From positions 372,001 through 436,000 of the forward strand of contig MKSR01000012.1 of assembly GCA_001898145.1 (NCBI GenBank): a stretch of 64,000 bases of DNA. The letters are read 5' to 3'. This DNA is from Dyadobacter sp. 50-39. Lineage in GTDB: Bacteria > Bacteroidota > Bacteroidia > Cytophagales > Spirosomataceae. Of this stretch, positions 52,424-61,497 are shown piece after piece. The position numbers were made by a program, and so were the translations under genes. The notes beneath the pieces are model-generated. The model did no database searches. It was not told where the DNA came from and was given only the letters and a program-made list of their open reading frames with translations. Position 1 is the first letter of the stretch. The number at the start of each line of letters is the position of its first letter.

Positions 52424-55402
52424 ATGACCAGACACCACCTAACCCTAGTAACACTCCTTTTCCTGACTACATTTACCACAAAGGCCCAGATCGCTACTTC
52501 GCCCGGGTTTTTAACCAAGAATAAGATCAACGCATCCCGGCAGTGGGTCGACTCCGTCTTTGCGACGCTGTCGCCAGATGAACGCATTGCGCAGCTGATT
52601 ATGGTCGCTGCGGTATCCGACACGAAGCGGGCGCTGATCGACCCAAAAACAAGCAACCCGGCCGCGGTTGAGAAACTGATCCGCGAAAACAAAGTGGGCG
52701 GGATTGTGTTTTTCCAGGGCGGACCGATGCCCCAGGCAAAGCTGACCAACTACTACCAATCTATTTCCAAAGTGCCGCTGCTGGTGGCGATGGATGCGGA
52801 ATTCGGGCTTGCAATGCGGATCGATAGCACGGTCCGGTATCCTTACCAAATGACCTTAGGGGCGATTCAAGGCAATAATGAGCTGATTTATGAAATGGGC
52901 ACACAGGTGGCGAAACAAGCCCGCCGCCTGGGAATGCACATCAACTTTGCACCGGTGGCGGATGTGAACAACAATCCCAACAACCCTGTAATCAGTTTCC
53001 GCTCGTTTGGAGAAAACAAATATAAGGTTGCTGAAAAAGCAGTCGCCTACATGCGGGGAATGCAGGATAACGGTTTGCTGACCAGCGCGAAACACTTCCC
53101 GGGCCACGGCGATACCGGCACCGATTCGCACTACGACCTTCCGCTGATATCGCATTCGGTACAACGCATCGATTCCCTCGAACTTTACCCGTTCCGCGCG
53201 CTGATCGACAATGGATTGAGCGGCATGATGATCGCACATTTGAGCATTCCGGCCCTTGATAAAACGCCAAACCTGCCTTCTACCCTATCGAAACCGATTG
53301 TGAGCAACCTGCTGCGCGACCAGCTGGGGTTTGAGGGGTTGATTTATTCCGATGCGATGAATATGAAGGGGGTAACCAAATATTTCCCCGATGGCAAGGC
53401 CGACGCGATGGGGCTGGAAGCGGGTATGGACCTCCTGGAATTCACCGAAGACGTGAACAAATCGATTGCCGAGATCAAAAAAAGCATTGCGGAAGGCAAA
53501 ATCACGCAGGCAGAAATCGATCTTCGCTGCCGTAAAGTGTTAGAAGCAAAGGCCTGGGCGGGCTTGAACCGCTACCAGCCGGTTGACCTCAAAAACCTCT
53601 ATGAAGACCTGAACCCCAAAGCTGCCGAGCTTACAAACCGACTGCTCACGGAAAAGGCGCTGACGATACTCAAGAACGACAACAGCATTCTGCCGCTACG
53701 CGAGCTCGATACCCTCCGGATTGCGTCTATTTCCTTGGGAGCCGATACGATAACGACTTTTCAAAATACATTAGGGTTATACACTACCGTCGACCATTTC
53801 CAGATCCCCGCCAAAGCTACGACTGAGCAGATCGAGGCGGTGCGTTCGAAGCTGGCGGCTTACAACCTGTTACTGGTGGGTGTACATTTGGGCAGCATTT
53901 CGCCGCGGACAAACTATGGCCTTACCGAGCCGATGAGCGCGGTTTTACAGGAGTTGATCGCTACTAAAAAGGCCGTGGTTTCGGTATTCGGTAATCCTTA
54001 TGCATTGAATAAGATGCCGAAAACCGACGATGCCAAGGCGCTGATTATGGCTTACCAGCTGACACCTTATACGCAGGACCTATCGGCTCAGCTTATTTTC
54101 GGTGCCATTCCTGCGCAGGGAAAACTGCCGGTGACCGTCAATGCACAGTATCCCTATCTCACGGGCATCGAAACACCTGCACTTGGGAGGTTGAAATACA
54201 CCATTCCGGAAGAACTCGGGCTGGATTCGAAGGTGATTACATTTAAGATCGATTCCATTGCGAATGCGGCCGTCACGCAGAAAGCGACACCCGGATGTGT
54301 GGTGCAGCTGGCCAAAGATGGGAAGGTGTTTTTCCGCAAAGCTTACGGAAAACATACTTACGAAGGCAATCAACCGGTGAAAGTAACGGACTTGTACGAT
54401 TTGGCCTCTGTTACCAAAATTACCGCTTCGACACTTGCCTTAATGAGCCTCTGGGACGCTAAAAAGTTCGATCTGGATGCCACTATGAAGGATTACCTGC
54501 CAGATTTTGAAGGTTCCAACAAAGCCGACCTGCAATGGCGCCGCGTGCTTACGCATAGCGCCCGCCTGAAAGCATTCATTGTGCTTTGGAAAGAGGCCCA
54601 GAAACCGGACGGAAGCTGGAAAAAGAAGACATTCAGCACCAAACAGTCGAAGCGATACCCCACTTCGGTAGTGGGCGACAGCCTGTTTATTTACAAAAAT
54701 TACGATAAAACCATATTCAAGTCGATCCGCGATTCTCCATTGAATGAAAAAGAAGGATATGTATACAGCGACCTTTCATTTATACTTTACCCGCAGATTG
54801 TGAAACGGCTGAGCGGGGAGAATTTCGAAGATTATCTTAAAAACCACTATTACCATAAACTCGGCGCCAACACGCTGACCTTTAACCCGAAGCGTTTCTA
54901 CAAGCTGGAAGACATTGTGCCTACCGAACGCGACACGTTCTTCCGGATGACCCAGCTGCACGGACAAGTGCACGACGAAGCCGCTGCCATGCTGGGTGGG
55001 CTGAGCGGCCATGCGGGGCTTTTCGGGACTTCCAACGACGTGATGAAAGTGTGGCAAATGTATTTGCAGGACGGCTATTATGGCGGACAGCAGTTGCTGA
55101 GCACGGATGCCCTGATCGAGTTTACGCGATACCAATACCCGGAAGAAGGCAGCCGCCGAGGGATTGGGTTTGACAAGCCAACATTTAAATATACCGGCAA
55201 TGCACCGCGATATGCGAGCCCTTCGAGCTTCGGGCATACCGGCTACACGGGCATTATGACGTGGGCCGATCCCGCCTGGGGCCTGAACTACGTTTTCTTA
55301 TCAAACCGGGTTTACCCGACGCGCGACAATAACAAGATCTCGACCATGAATATCCGTACGTCGATCATGGATGTGGTGTACGAGCAGCTTTTAAAAAAGT
55401 AA
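52424..55402 (+). CDS. GH3 (NagZ-like) / serine beta-lactamase-like fusion hydrolase
   Basis: A 992-residue exported protein (signal peptide MTRHHLTLVTLLFLTTFTTKAQ; the ATG at 52388 would add 12 residues). The first two thirds are a GH3 beta-N-acetylhexosaminidase of the NagZ type: the KHFPGHGDTGTDSHYDLP motif (about 221 onward) supplies the catalytic His/Asp, and the nucleophile aspartate is in GLIYSDAMNMKGV. The last third is a serine hydrolase of the class C beta-lactamase/AmpH/PBP4* type, with SxxK at S662 (DLASVTKITAS), a YSD motif in place of YxN, and HTGYTG. The fusion should act on murein fragments in the periplasm. Similar fusions are known in Bacteroidota. Confidence 0.9.
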   Translation: MTRHHLTLVTLLFLTTFTTKAQIATSPGFLTKNKINASRQWVDSVFATLSPDERIAQLIMVAAVSDTKRALIDPKTSNPAAVEKLIRENKVGGIVFFQGGPMPQAKLTNYYQSISKVPLLVAMDAEFGLAMRIDSTVRYPYQMTLGAIQGNNELIYEMGTQVAKQARRLGMHINFAPVADVNNNPNNPVISFRSFGENKYKVAEKAVAYMRGMQDNGLLTSAKHFPGHGDTGTDSHYDLPLISHSVQRIDSLELYPFRALIDNGLSGMMIAHLSIPALDKTPNLPSTLSKPIVSNLLRDQLGFEGLIYSDAMNMKGVTKYFPDGKADAMGLEAGMDLLEFTEDVNKSIAEIKKSIAEGKITQAEIDLRCRKVLEAKAWAGLNRYQPVDLKNLYEDLNPKAAELTNRLLTEKALTILKNDNSILPLRELDTLRIASISLGADTITTFQNTLGLYTTVDHFQIPAKATTEQIEAVRSKLAAYNLLLVGVHLGSISPRTNYGLTEPMSAVLQELIATKKAVVSVFGNPYALNKMPKTDDAKALIMAYQLTPYTQDLSAQLIFGAIPAQGKLPVTVNAQYPYLTGIETPALGRLKYTIPEELGLDSKVITFKIDSIANAAVTQKATPGCVVQLAKDGKVFFRKAYGKHTYEGNQPVKVTDLYDLASVTKITASTLALMSLWDAKKFDLDATMKDYLPDFEGSNKADLQWRRVLTHSARLKAFIVLWKEAQKPDGSWKKKTFSTKQSKRYPTSVVGDSLFIYKNYDKTIFKSIRDSPLNEKEGYVYSDLSFILYPQIVKRLSGENFEDYLKNHYYHKLGANTLTFNPKRFYKLEDIVPTERDTFFRMTQLHGQVHDEAAAMLGGLSGHAGLFGTSNDVMKVWQMYLQDGYYGGQQLLSTDALIEFTRYQYPEEGSRRGIGFDKPTFKYTGNAPRYASPSSFGHTGYTGIMTWADPAWGLNYVFLSNRVYPTRDNNKISTMNIRTSIMDVVYEQLLKK

Positions 55403-55432
55403 CCCTGCTTAACACAAGAACCCTGAACTTGC

Positions 55433-55440
55433 TACCTTTG
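55433..55440 (+). promoter_or_regulatory. -7 promoter element of the DciA-like gene
   Basis: TACCTTTG matches TAnnTTTG, 25 bp before the ATG at 55465; the -33 partner is unclear. Confidence 0.45.
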
Positions 55441-55464
55441 CACATTCACGAACAAGGTTATAAA

Positions 55465-55785
55465 ATGTATTATCGGTTTGACAAGGAAAAAGCGTCCCGA
55501 CGGCCAGGAGTTACGCCGTTGAAAGAGGCTATCGATCAAATGCTCGATAGGTACAAGCTCCGTAACCGTTTCGACCAATCCTACGTAGTCGCGCATTGGG
55601 ACAAGATCATGGGTTCGGCGATCGCCAGCCGTACCAAGAAGGTTTACATTAAAGACAACATCCTGTTCCTTCAAATCGAGTCCGCACCGCTCCGCAACGA
55701 ACTTTTCCGCGCCAAAGGCAAGATCATCGAGCTGATCAACCGGGAAATGGGTAGCACGCTGGTGCAGGATGTGATCTTTGTCTGA
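55465..55785 (+). CDS. DciA-like protein (DUF721)
   Basis: A 106-residue protein of the DUF721/DciA family: the N-terminal basic part (YYRFDKEKASRRPGVTPLKE) and the KH-like domain with HWDKIMGSAIASRTKKVYIK, LFLQIESAPLRNELFRAKG and LINREMGSTLVQDVIFV are all present. DciA proteins load the replicative helicase DnaB in bacteria that lack DnaC-type loaders, as most Bacteroidota do. The ATG at 55465 is preferred over an open frame 36 bases further up. It lies alone between the GH3 fusion and the carboxypeptidase gene. The 179 bp after it show no further gene. Confidence 0.8.
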   Translation: MYYRFDKEKASRRPGVTPLKEAIDQMLDRYKLRNRFDQSYVVAHWDKIMGSAIASRTKKVYIKDNILFLQIESAPLRNELFRAKGKIIELINREMGSTLVQDVIFV

Positions 55786-55964
55786 TTTCTTGCCGCAGGA
55801 AAAAATTTGTAGCTTCCACCGGCAAACATTTGGAAGATATGATTACGCTGACGATTAAAACTGAGAAGAAGTGCGGCGCAATTCTTTCTCTAAATGGCCA
55901 TTACTAATTCCTATGTTTACTTCCCAAATAACTCCAATCGGGAAGTATTGCTTTAAAAATCTGA

Positions 55965-56909
55965 ATGAATCCAATCCAATTTCCTGCATTTCTGAAACCC
56001 GGTGACCGTGTCGGGGTTTTGGCTCCGGCCAGTATTGTGAAGTATGAAGACGTTGTCCCGGGTATCAGGTTGTTTACCGAACAATGGGGCCTAGAAGTGA
56101 TCGAGGGCGAAACTTTGAAGACTTCATTCAACCAGTTTTCAGCAACAGACGACGACCGGCTGGCGGATATGCAGCAAATGCTCGATGATCCTTCCATCAA
56201 AGCCATCATTGCTGCCCGCGGCGGTTACGGCTGTTCCCGCATCGTGGATCGCCTCAATTTTGAAAAGTTCCTTCAATATCCTAAATGGATCGTCGGTTTC
56301 AGCGACCTGACTGCGTTTCTTGCCAAAACTTTCAAAACCGGTTACGCCAGCATTCATGCGCCTATGGCTAAAACCATTACCAATGTGGGTGCTGAAACAG
56401 CGGCAGAATCGCTCAGACAAATGCTTTTCGGAGAAATGCCGGCCTATGAAGTACCTGCCCATCCATTGAACCGTTCGGGACATGCGACGGCACAGGTGGT
56501 CGGCGGGAACCTCTGCCTGCTGGCGCACATGATCGGATCGGAGACGGAGACAGAAACGGATGGAAAAATCCTTTTTATAGAGGACATCAATGAGTATCTG
56601 TACAACCATGATCGCATGATGATCCAACTCAAACGGTCGGGCAAGCTCGACAAACTGGCGGGGTTGGTTGTAGGACAGTTTACAGACATGAAAGACAACA
56701 ACAGCCCTACGTTCGGCAAGGATTCGTACGAGATTATCGCCGAACATGTGACAGAATTCGGTTATCCGGTATGTTATGGATTTCCGGTTGGACATGTGTC
56801 CGACAACCGCGCCATGGGCATAGGCATGGAAGCCGAGCTGATCGTGACGGAGCATGCCGTGCAGCTCCGCTTCTTACCGAATTCCAATGCCAAAAGCGAA
56901 GAGATATGA
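55965..56909 (+). CDS. S66 family LD-carboxypeptidase (LdcA-like)
   Basis: A 314-residue serine peptidase of family S66. The Ser-Glu-His triad is S113 (VGFSDLTA), E206 (FIEDINEYL) and H277 (FPVGHVSDN). LdcA removes the terminal D-Ala from murein tetrapeptides during muropeptide recycling. No signal peptide is seen, so it acts in the cytosol. It overlaps the following SDR gene by four bases (ATGA) and lies 0.5 kb after the NagZ-like fusion, a second enzyme with a possible role in murein recycling. Confidence 0.92.
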   Translation: MNPIQFPAFLKPGDRVGVLAPASIVKYEDVVPGIRLFTEQWGLEVIEGETLKTSFNQFSATDDDRLADMQQMLDDPSIKAIIAARGGYGCSRIVDRLNFEKFLQYPKWIVGFSDLTAFLAKTFKTGYASIHAPMAKTITNVGAETAAESLRQMLFGEMPAYEVPAHPLNRSGHATAQVVGGNLCLLAHMIGSETETETDGKILFIEDINEYLYNHDRMMIQLKRSGKLDKLAGLVVGQFTDMKDNNSPTFGKDSYEIIAEHVTEFGYPVCYGFPVGHVSDNRAMGIGMEAELIVTEHAVQLRFLPNSNAKSEEI

Positions 56910-57706
56910 CAAATTTCAAAGATAAAGTGGTTTGGATAACGGGCGCATCGTCGGGTATAGGCGAGGCGCTGGCTATGGCTTTTGCCAAAGAAGGTGCAAA
57001 ACTGGTCCTAACCGCCCGCCGGCGCGGGGAGCTGGAAAGGGTAAAGCGCGAGACGACACTACCCGACATGGATGTATTGATCCTGCCGCTGGATGTGACG
57101 CAATTTGATCAGGCCAAACCTGCGACCGAGCGAGTAATCGCGCATTTTGGCCATATCGATATCATGGTCCACAATGCGGGTGTGAGCCAGCGGTCGTATA
57201 TCAACGATACCGACCTGGAAGTTTACCAAAACCTGATGAACGTAGACTTTTTCAGCACGGTAGCACTCACAAAGGCGGTATTACCGCATATGATCGCCCG
57301 CCAGTCGGGGCATTTCATTGTTATGAGTAGCGTTGCCGGAAAAGTAGGTACGATCATGCGTTCGGGCTACAATGCAGCGAAACATGCTTTGCAAGGCTTT
57401 TACGATTCGCTCCGCGCGGAAGGGTACCCGCACAATATCAAAGTCACGACTATTTGTCCCGGCTACATCCGCACGAACATTTCACTGAATGCATTGAATG
57501 CTTCGGGTGACAAATTCGGCAAAATGGACAGTAATCAGGCCAAAGGCATTCCCGCCGATGTGTGCGCTGTTAAAATACTCGATGCCGTCAGGAGGGATAA
57601 AAAGGAAATTTACATCGGCGGATTTAAAGAGGTAGCCGCCATTTATCTCAAAAGGTTCTTCCCGAACCTGCTGTTTGACCAGGTCAGGAAGAACATTCCG
57701 GAGTAG
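56906..57706 (+). CDS. SDR family oxidoreductase
   Basis: A 266-residue classical short-chain dehydrogenase. The cofactor motif TGASSGIG is at 12-19, NAG at 90-92, the catalytic serine is in SSVAGK and Y155/K159 in SGYNAAKH. The substrate pocket is not informative. The C-terminal end (KEVAAIYLKRFFPNLLFDQV) is hydrophobic, as in DHRS7-like membrane-associated SDRs. It starts within the LD-carboxypeptidase gene (ATGA overlap), implying coupled translation. Confidence 0.92.
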   Translation: MTNFKDKVVWITGASSGIGEALAMAFAKEGAKLVLTARRRGELERVKRETTLPDMDVLILPLDVTQFDQAKPATERVIAHFGHIDIMVHNAGVSQRSYINDTDLEVYQNLMNVDFFSTVALTKAVLPHMIARQSGHFIVMSSVAGKVGTIMRSGYNAAKHALQGFYDSLRAEGYPHNIKVTTICPGYIRTNISLNALNASGDKFGKMDSNQAKGIPADVCAVKILDAVRRDKKEIYIGGFKEVAAIYLKRFFPNLLFDQVRKNIPE

Positions 57707-57720
57707 GAATAGCCGGATAG

Positions 57721-59064
57721 CTACTTGGCTTTCGCTTTTTCGAGGTAGTCGGTGGCGAGGCGGGCGATGGAACGCACGCCCAGCACAAGGCTGCCTTCAT
57801 CCACATAAAAATCAGGAGTGTGATGCGGAGCGGCTTCCGCAACGCTTTTACCTTTGGGCATACCTCCCAAAAAGAAGAAGAACCCGGGCACTTTCTGCTG
57901 GTAAAACGCAAAATCTTCGGCCCCTGTTTTAACAGGAATGACGTTTACATTCTCCTTTCCCGCCACATTTTCAAGCGTTCCGATCATTTTCGCCGTCAGC
58001 TTCTCGTCGTTGAAAGTGACGGGGTACATGACATCGATATCGACCTTAGCCGTAGCACCGGCACTTTCCGCGATGTTGGAAGAGATCTCATTCAGGCGTT
58101 TATGGACATAGGAATGCATCGCCTCGTCAAAAGTGCGGATCGTACCGATCATCTTGACCGATTCGGGAATAATATTCTGCCGCACCCCGCCGTGTATCGC
58201 GCCGATCGTCACGACCGCGGGCGCATGTGTGAGGTCGAGATTGCGGCTCACGATGGTCTGCAATGCGGTGACGATCTGTGAAGAAGTCACAATAGGGTCC
58301 ACACCGGACCACGGGTAGGCACCGTGGGTTTGTTTTCCTTTTACATCAATACTGAAAAAATCCACCGCAGCCATGGTCGCGCCCGGGCGGTAAGAAATCT
58401 TGCCGACTTCGATCTGCGAATCGATATGCAATCCAAAAATGGCATCGACCTTTGGATTTTCGAGCACCCCTTCCTTCACCATCAGTTCTGCCCCTCCCTC
58501 CTCGCCTTCCGGCGCACCTTCCTCGGCTGGTTGAAATATGAATTTGACCGTTCCGGGAAGCTCATTCTTCATGGATGCAAGCACTTCGGCCACGCCCATG
58601 AGGATCGCGATGTGCGTATCGTGCCCGCATGCGTGCATGACGCCCGTGTTTTGTCCCTTGTACTCGGTCGTAACTTTCGATTTAAAGGGCACATCCACCC
58701 GCTCGGTAACCGGTAACCCGTCCATATCGGCCCGCAAGGCCACTACCGGGCCTGGCTTCCCGCCTTTGAGAATCCCCACTACGCCGGTGTGCGCAATGCC
58801 GGTGGTCACTTCGATACCCAGCTGTTTCAAATGACTGGCGACCTTCTCGGCGGTTTTAAACTCCCGATTACCCAATTCCGGGTTTTCATGAAAATGGCGG
58901 CGCCATTCTACCAGTTTCTTTTCCAGCGCCGGAGCTTTTTGGTCGATGGACTTGGCCAAAGGGCTTTGGGCCCATGCAGAATGCCCGGCAAGAACAGCGA
59001 CCAGCAACGCGGCGGACATGCGGCTCAAGCGGTTTGCAATCTTGCTTGTAAAAGGAGTTGTCAT
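57721..59064 (-). CDS. M20 family amidohydrolase, exported
   Basis: A 447-residue zinc hydrolase of the M20 (aminoacylase/hippurate hydrolase-like, AmhX/IAA-amino acid hydrolase) type with a signal peptide ending HSAWAQ. The di-metal motifs are ALRADMDGLPV, HACGHDTH, QPAEEG and the C-terminal HHTPDF. The dimerisation domain with the KGKQTHGAYPW block is present. It cleaves N-acyl amino acids or amides in the periplasm; the substrate is open. It converges with the SDR gene at a 14-bp distance. Confidence 0.92.
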   Translation of the reverse strand: MTTPFTSKIANRLSRMSAALLVAVLAGHSAWAQSPLAKSIDQKAPALEKKLVEWRRHFHENPELGNREFKTAEKVASHLKQLGIEVTTGIAHTGVVGILKGGKPGPVVALRADMDGLPVTERVDVPFKSKVTTEYKGQNTGVMHACGHDTHIAILMGVAEVLASMKNELPGTVKFIFQPAEEGAPEGEEGGAELMVKEGVLENPKVDAIFGLHIDSQIEVGKISYRPGATMAAVDFFSIDVKGKQTHGAYPWSGVDPIVTSSQIVTALQTIVSRNLDLTHAPAVVTIGAIHGGVRQNIIPESVKMIGTIRTFDEAMHSYVHKRLNEISSNIAESAGATAKVDIDVMYPVTFNDEKLTAKMIGTLENVAGKENVNVIPVKTGAEDFAFYQQKVPGFFFFLGGMPKGKSVAEAAPHHTPDFYVDEGSLVLGVRSIARLATDYLEKAKAK

Positions 59065-59120
59065 ATTGGATGGTTAAAAGGATCAGGCTTATCAAGATCG
59101 TAAAGAAATGTTAGGCTTCC

Positions 59121-59158
59121 AAAATAAAAAAGGCCTTACCCGTAACGGATAAGGCCTT
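59121..59158 (-). terminator. Terminator of the 59.2-59.8 kb lipoprotein gene
   Basis: On the minus strand AAGGCCTTATCC pairs with GGGTAAGGCCTT (one mismatch) and is followed by TTTTTTATT. It lies about 60 bp after the stop codon of the lipoprotein gene. Confidence 0.8.
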
Positions 59159-59178
59159 GAATGTGCAAATGTTTACGA

Positions 59179-59214
59179 TCAATGCTCGTCTTCCAGGAAA
59201 TGCGGCGGTAGCTT
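59179..59214 (-). pseudogene. Vestige: gene end homologous to the 60.3 kb lipoprotein
   Basis: Reading the minus strand, codons end LPPHFLEDEH then a stop. The same final residues FLEDEH end the lipoprotein gene at 60330-60830, and the nucleotides around them are near-identical (59181-59201 against 60332-60352). In the vestige four bases are missing just upstream of this stretch relative to the intact copy, so the GYRR part is out of frame. It lies between the stop of the lipoprotein gene above and the terminator, as if a paralogue had been replaced. Confidence 0.5.
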
Positions 59215-59218
59215 ACTG

Positions 59219-59782
59219 CTAGTTAAATCCTCGGATAAAATAGCATTGATCGTCTGTAAAATCTAGTGACGTTTGGACATCTGTCGGAAAGCTATCTACG
59301 ATTATTGCCCCAAAGGTTCCCTCAACGCCCCATAGCGGGCTCATTTTCATGTTAAGAGTCAACTGCCGAGACTGTCCTTGCGGAATGAATCCAGTTCGCC
59401 ATTGAAGTTTGGAATCGGAGTCGAATGTAACTCCTAAACCGTTATTTGCGATTACTGAAGTCGCTCTTACTGCACCCGGCACTCCCCAGTTCCCATGCGC
59501 TATGGAACCGCTAGCTATTTCGAACGTCACCCTCATTGAACTGGTCGTAAAATTGGTGACGGTTAGAGTTAGAGGTGTATTCTCTGTTGTTGCATTGTAA
59601 TAACCATATTTATCAAAGGAATACAACAGCTCCCCGTTCCCTATTACGATTTCTCGCAAATTCGAATTAGGATTTGCCACAGTACTCGGCAAGTTCTTCT
59701 CAACTGGGTTAACGGTATCGCTATCCCGGCTACATGAATTAAACAAAATTATCGAGCCCAATAAAAATAAAATCTTCTTCAT
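59219..59782 (-). CDS. Hypothetical lipoprotein, Ig-like
   Basis: A 187-residue lipoprotein, lipobox LFNSCSRDS at residues 14-22. I do not recognise the family. The mature part alternates short beta strands (LTLTVTNFTTSSMRVTFEIA, QLTLNMKMSPLW) and resembles a single Ig-like or lectin-like sandwich. GC content is lower than in the neighbouring housekeeping genes. It is the last of three lipoprotein genes downstream of a SusC/SusD pair and may assist substrate binding, but about 550 bp separate it from the others, so co-transcription is uncertain. Confidence 0.72.
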   Translation of the reverse strand: MKKILFLLGSIILFNSCSRDSDTVNPVEKNLPSTVANPNSNLREIVIGNGELLYSFDKYGYYNATTENTPLTLTVTNFTTSSMRVTFEIASGSIAHGNWGVPGAVRATSVIANNGLGVTFDSDSKLQWRTGFIPQGQSRQLTLNMKMSPLWGVEGTFGAIIVDSFPTDVQTSLDFTDDQCYFIRGFN

Positions 59783-60329
59783 AATATTTAGAGTTAGTGA
59801 TGCACTGAATATACGGTCTTACTAAATCATTACAACTAAGCTAAACCCTAAAATTAATAATCGGTGAAAATAATTTATTCCAAGGGTTATAGATCAATTA
59901 AATTAGTCTATTGTTTGATAGTCCGGAAATGTCCATTGTTTGAGTTCAAAGTCAGTTTCCCAATATCGAGAGCTATACAAAATAACTGGCCGGCTTAGAA
60001 TGGGGCAAATAGCTTTAAGTGTGTTAAATATGGCAATGATAAATCTTGTATCGGAAACAAATTTTACGACCGCCAATGTACTCACTGCAACTGTGGTGAA
60101 TCGCCAATAGCCGGCACGCTTTTCATAAAACGAATGCTTCCAAAAGCTCCTTGTCAATAAAAATTGATTAACAGTTGTTGGCCTAATTCGACAATCTAAT
60201 AATCCAAAACCTCCATTCGACCATATTAACAGCAAAACAAAAAAAAACTCGGTTTTATGAAATAAAAAAAATCCCAGCTGCTAATACAACTGGGATTATT
60301 CTATAATAGAACAATTCGGTTAATAGGCA
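59783..60329. other. 547-bp AT-rich gap with no convincing gene
   Basis: Contains the terminator at 60262-60298 and an open frame at 59903-60235 on the minus strand (110 codons, TTG start) whose product has no recognisable family and no signal or membrane pattern. I do not accept it as a gene. The region separates the third lipoprotein gene from the rest of the cassette. Confidence 0.45.
60262..60298 (-). terminator. Terminator after the second lipoprotein gene
   Basis: AATCCCAG (60269-60276) pairs with CTGGGATT (60289-60296); on the minus strand TTTTTTTTAT follows. It ends the transcript of the lipoprotein at 60330-60830. Confidence 0.75.
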
Positions 60330-60830
60330 TTAATGCTCGTCTTCGAGGAAACCGGTACGACGGTAGCCCGCATATTCATACTGCTCACCAGGTATAGCTT
60401 TGAATTCAAATTTAACATATATTGAATCCACCTTATTCCCCCCAGGAGTAGTTGCGGCATTCTTTATTATTTTGCCCTCCAAAATTGAAACTGCACTTTG
60501 TCCGGTGTTTAAGTTAGGCAAATCAGGTGTCGCATTGAATGTAAGCCCCCCAAGGTTCACTTTTGAAACAATCTTCATGGACGGGTATTCGTAAGGCGTT
60601 AGCAGACCATGGTCGTCCAAAATGAGATCTGTCTCATTATTATCTGCAGTATTAGCAGTAGTAATCAGGTTATAGCCCAGATCTTGGTCTTCACCACCCG
60701 AGTAAACCTGTACCCACCACTCACCGCACATCGCCTGCAGTTTGGTTCCTTCGATAGTCGGTTCGCTGCCAAGATCGCAGGACAACAGTCCGAAAACCAG
60801 GGCTATGAGAGCATACTTTGTATATTTCAT
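60330..60830 (-). CDS. Lipid-binding hydrolase-like lipoprotein (Lipid_bd type)
   Basis: A 166-residue lipoprotein with lipobox FGLLSCDLG. The start of the mature part, MCGEWWVQVYSG, and the later YAGYRRTGF recall the small Lipid_bd (lipid-binding putative hydrolase) family found next to SusC/SusD genes in Bacteroidota. It ends FLEDEH, the sequence repeated as a vestige at 59.2 kb. It lies 12 bp after the Ig-like lipoprotein gene and is part of the SusC/SusD transcript. Its ligand is unknown. Confidence 0.72.
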   Translation of the reverse strand: MKYTKYALIALVFGLLSCDLGSEPTIEGTKLQAMCGEWWVQVYSGGEDQDLGYNLITTANTADNNETDLILDDHGLLTPYEYPSMKIVSKVNLGGLTFNATPDLPNLNTGQSAVSILEGKIIKNAATTPGGNKVDSIYVKFEFKAIPGEQYEYAGYRRTGFLEDEH

Positions 60831-60842
60831 AAGTGTCGAATA

Positions 60843-61472
60843 TTATTGTTTTTCAAATACGCGAAGCGCTGTACCAAAGCCCGGGTTCAATACAACCCAG
60901 CTGTATGATACTCCCTCCTTAATCGATGCATTGGTACATTCAAATGCATTTCCCGCAGTCAGCTGGTAAGGGCATCCGATTTTGCCTTTATCAAAATAGT
61001 AGAAATACACTGTTTCACCGGGCGAGGGCACGGCAACGCCACCGACATTATCGGCGGTGTACAGATTACCGCTCACCTTGGTCACCTTCGACACGCCAAA
61101 AGCACCTGCATTTCTCTTGTAGCTTCCTGAAATGTCAGCCGTCGCCGTCGCCGAGATTACCCCAACATAGCGGTATTCGACAGATGAGTAGCCATCTTTG
61201 TTCACAGCGGTATATTCGATCACATACACGCCTGGCGTCTTCGTATCAACCGTTCCGGTCGCTTTCACTTCGATATCCGTCTCGCCCTCCTTTGCAGTGG
61301 CGCCGGGATCTGTAAAAGTACCTCCCACCTTCACCTGGTTCCATTGGTCACCTTTCAAAGTGATAACGGGATAGTAGGTAATCGATGAAATGCCTTCCGT
61401 CACCTTATCCTCGCAAGAAAACGCGGCAAACAAGGTCAAGGCTATCATTATTAGTTTTAATCCTTTTTTCAT
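60843..61472 (-). CDS. SusC/SusD-associated lipoprotein with Ig-like (DUF5011-type) domain
   Basis: A 209-residue lipoprotein. The ATG at 61472 gives MKKGLKLIMIALTLFAAFSC (lipobox FAAFSCED); an ATG 15 bases upstream is also possible. Residues about 30-110 are a cell-surface Ig-like domain of the DUF5011/HYR type (PVITLKGDQWNQVKVGGTFT, DPGATAKEGETDIEV, PGVYVIEYTAVNKDGYSS), and the rest is a second beta domain. Such lipoproteins occur in SusC/SusD loci and bind sugars or hold SusCD in place. The gene starts 25 bp after the SusD stop. Confidence 0.82.
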   Translation of the reverse strand: MKKGLKLIMIALTLFAAFSCEDKVTEGISSITYYPVITLKGDQWNQVKVGGTFTDPGATAKEGETDIEVKATGTVDTKTPGVYVIEYTAVNKDGYSSVEYRYVGVISATATADISGSYKRNAGAFGVSKVTKVSGNLYTADNVGGVAVPSPGETVYFYYFDKGKIGCPYQLTAGNAFECTNASIKEGVSYSWVVLNPGFGTALRVFEKQ

Positions 61473-61497
61473 AATATCAGTTATCAATGACCTTTGA

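Noticed and set aside
55840-55907. 22-codon frame between the DciA-like gene and the LD-carboxypeptidase gene
   Set aside because: Too short, no ribosome binding or family evidence.
59903-60235. 110-codon open frame with TTG start on the minus strand
   Set aside because: No family, no signal, no supporting neighbour; left as an unproven frame in the AT-rich gap.
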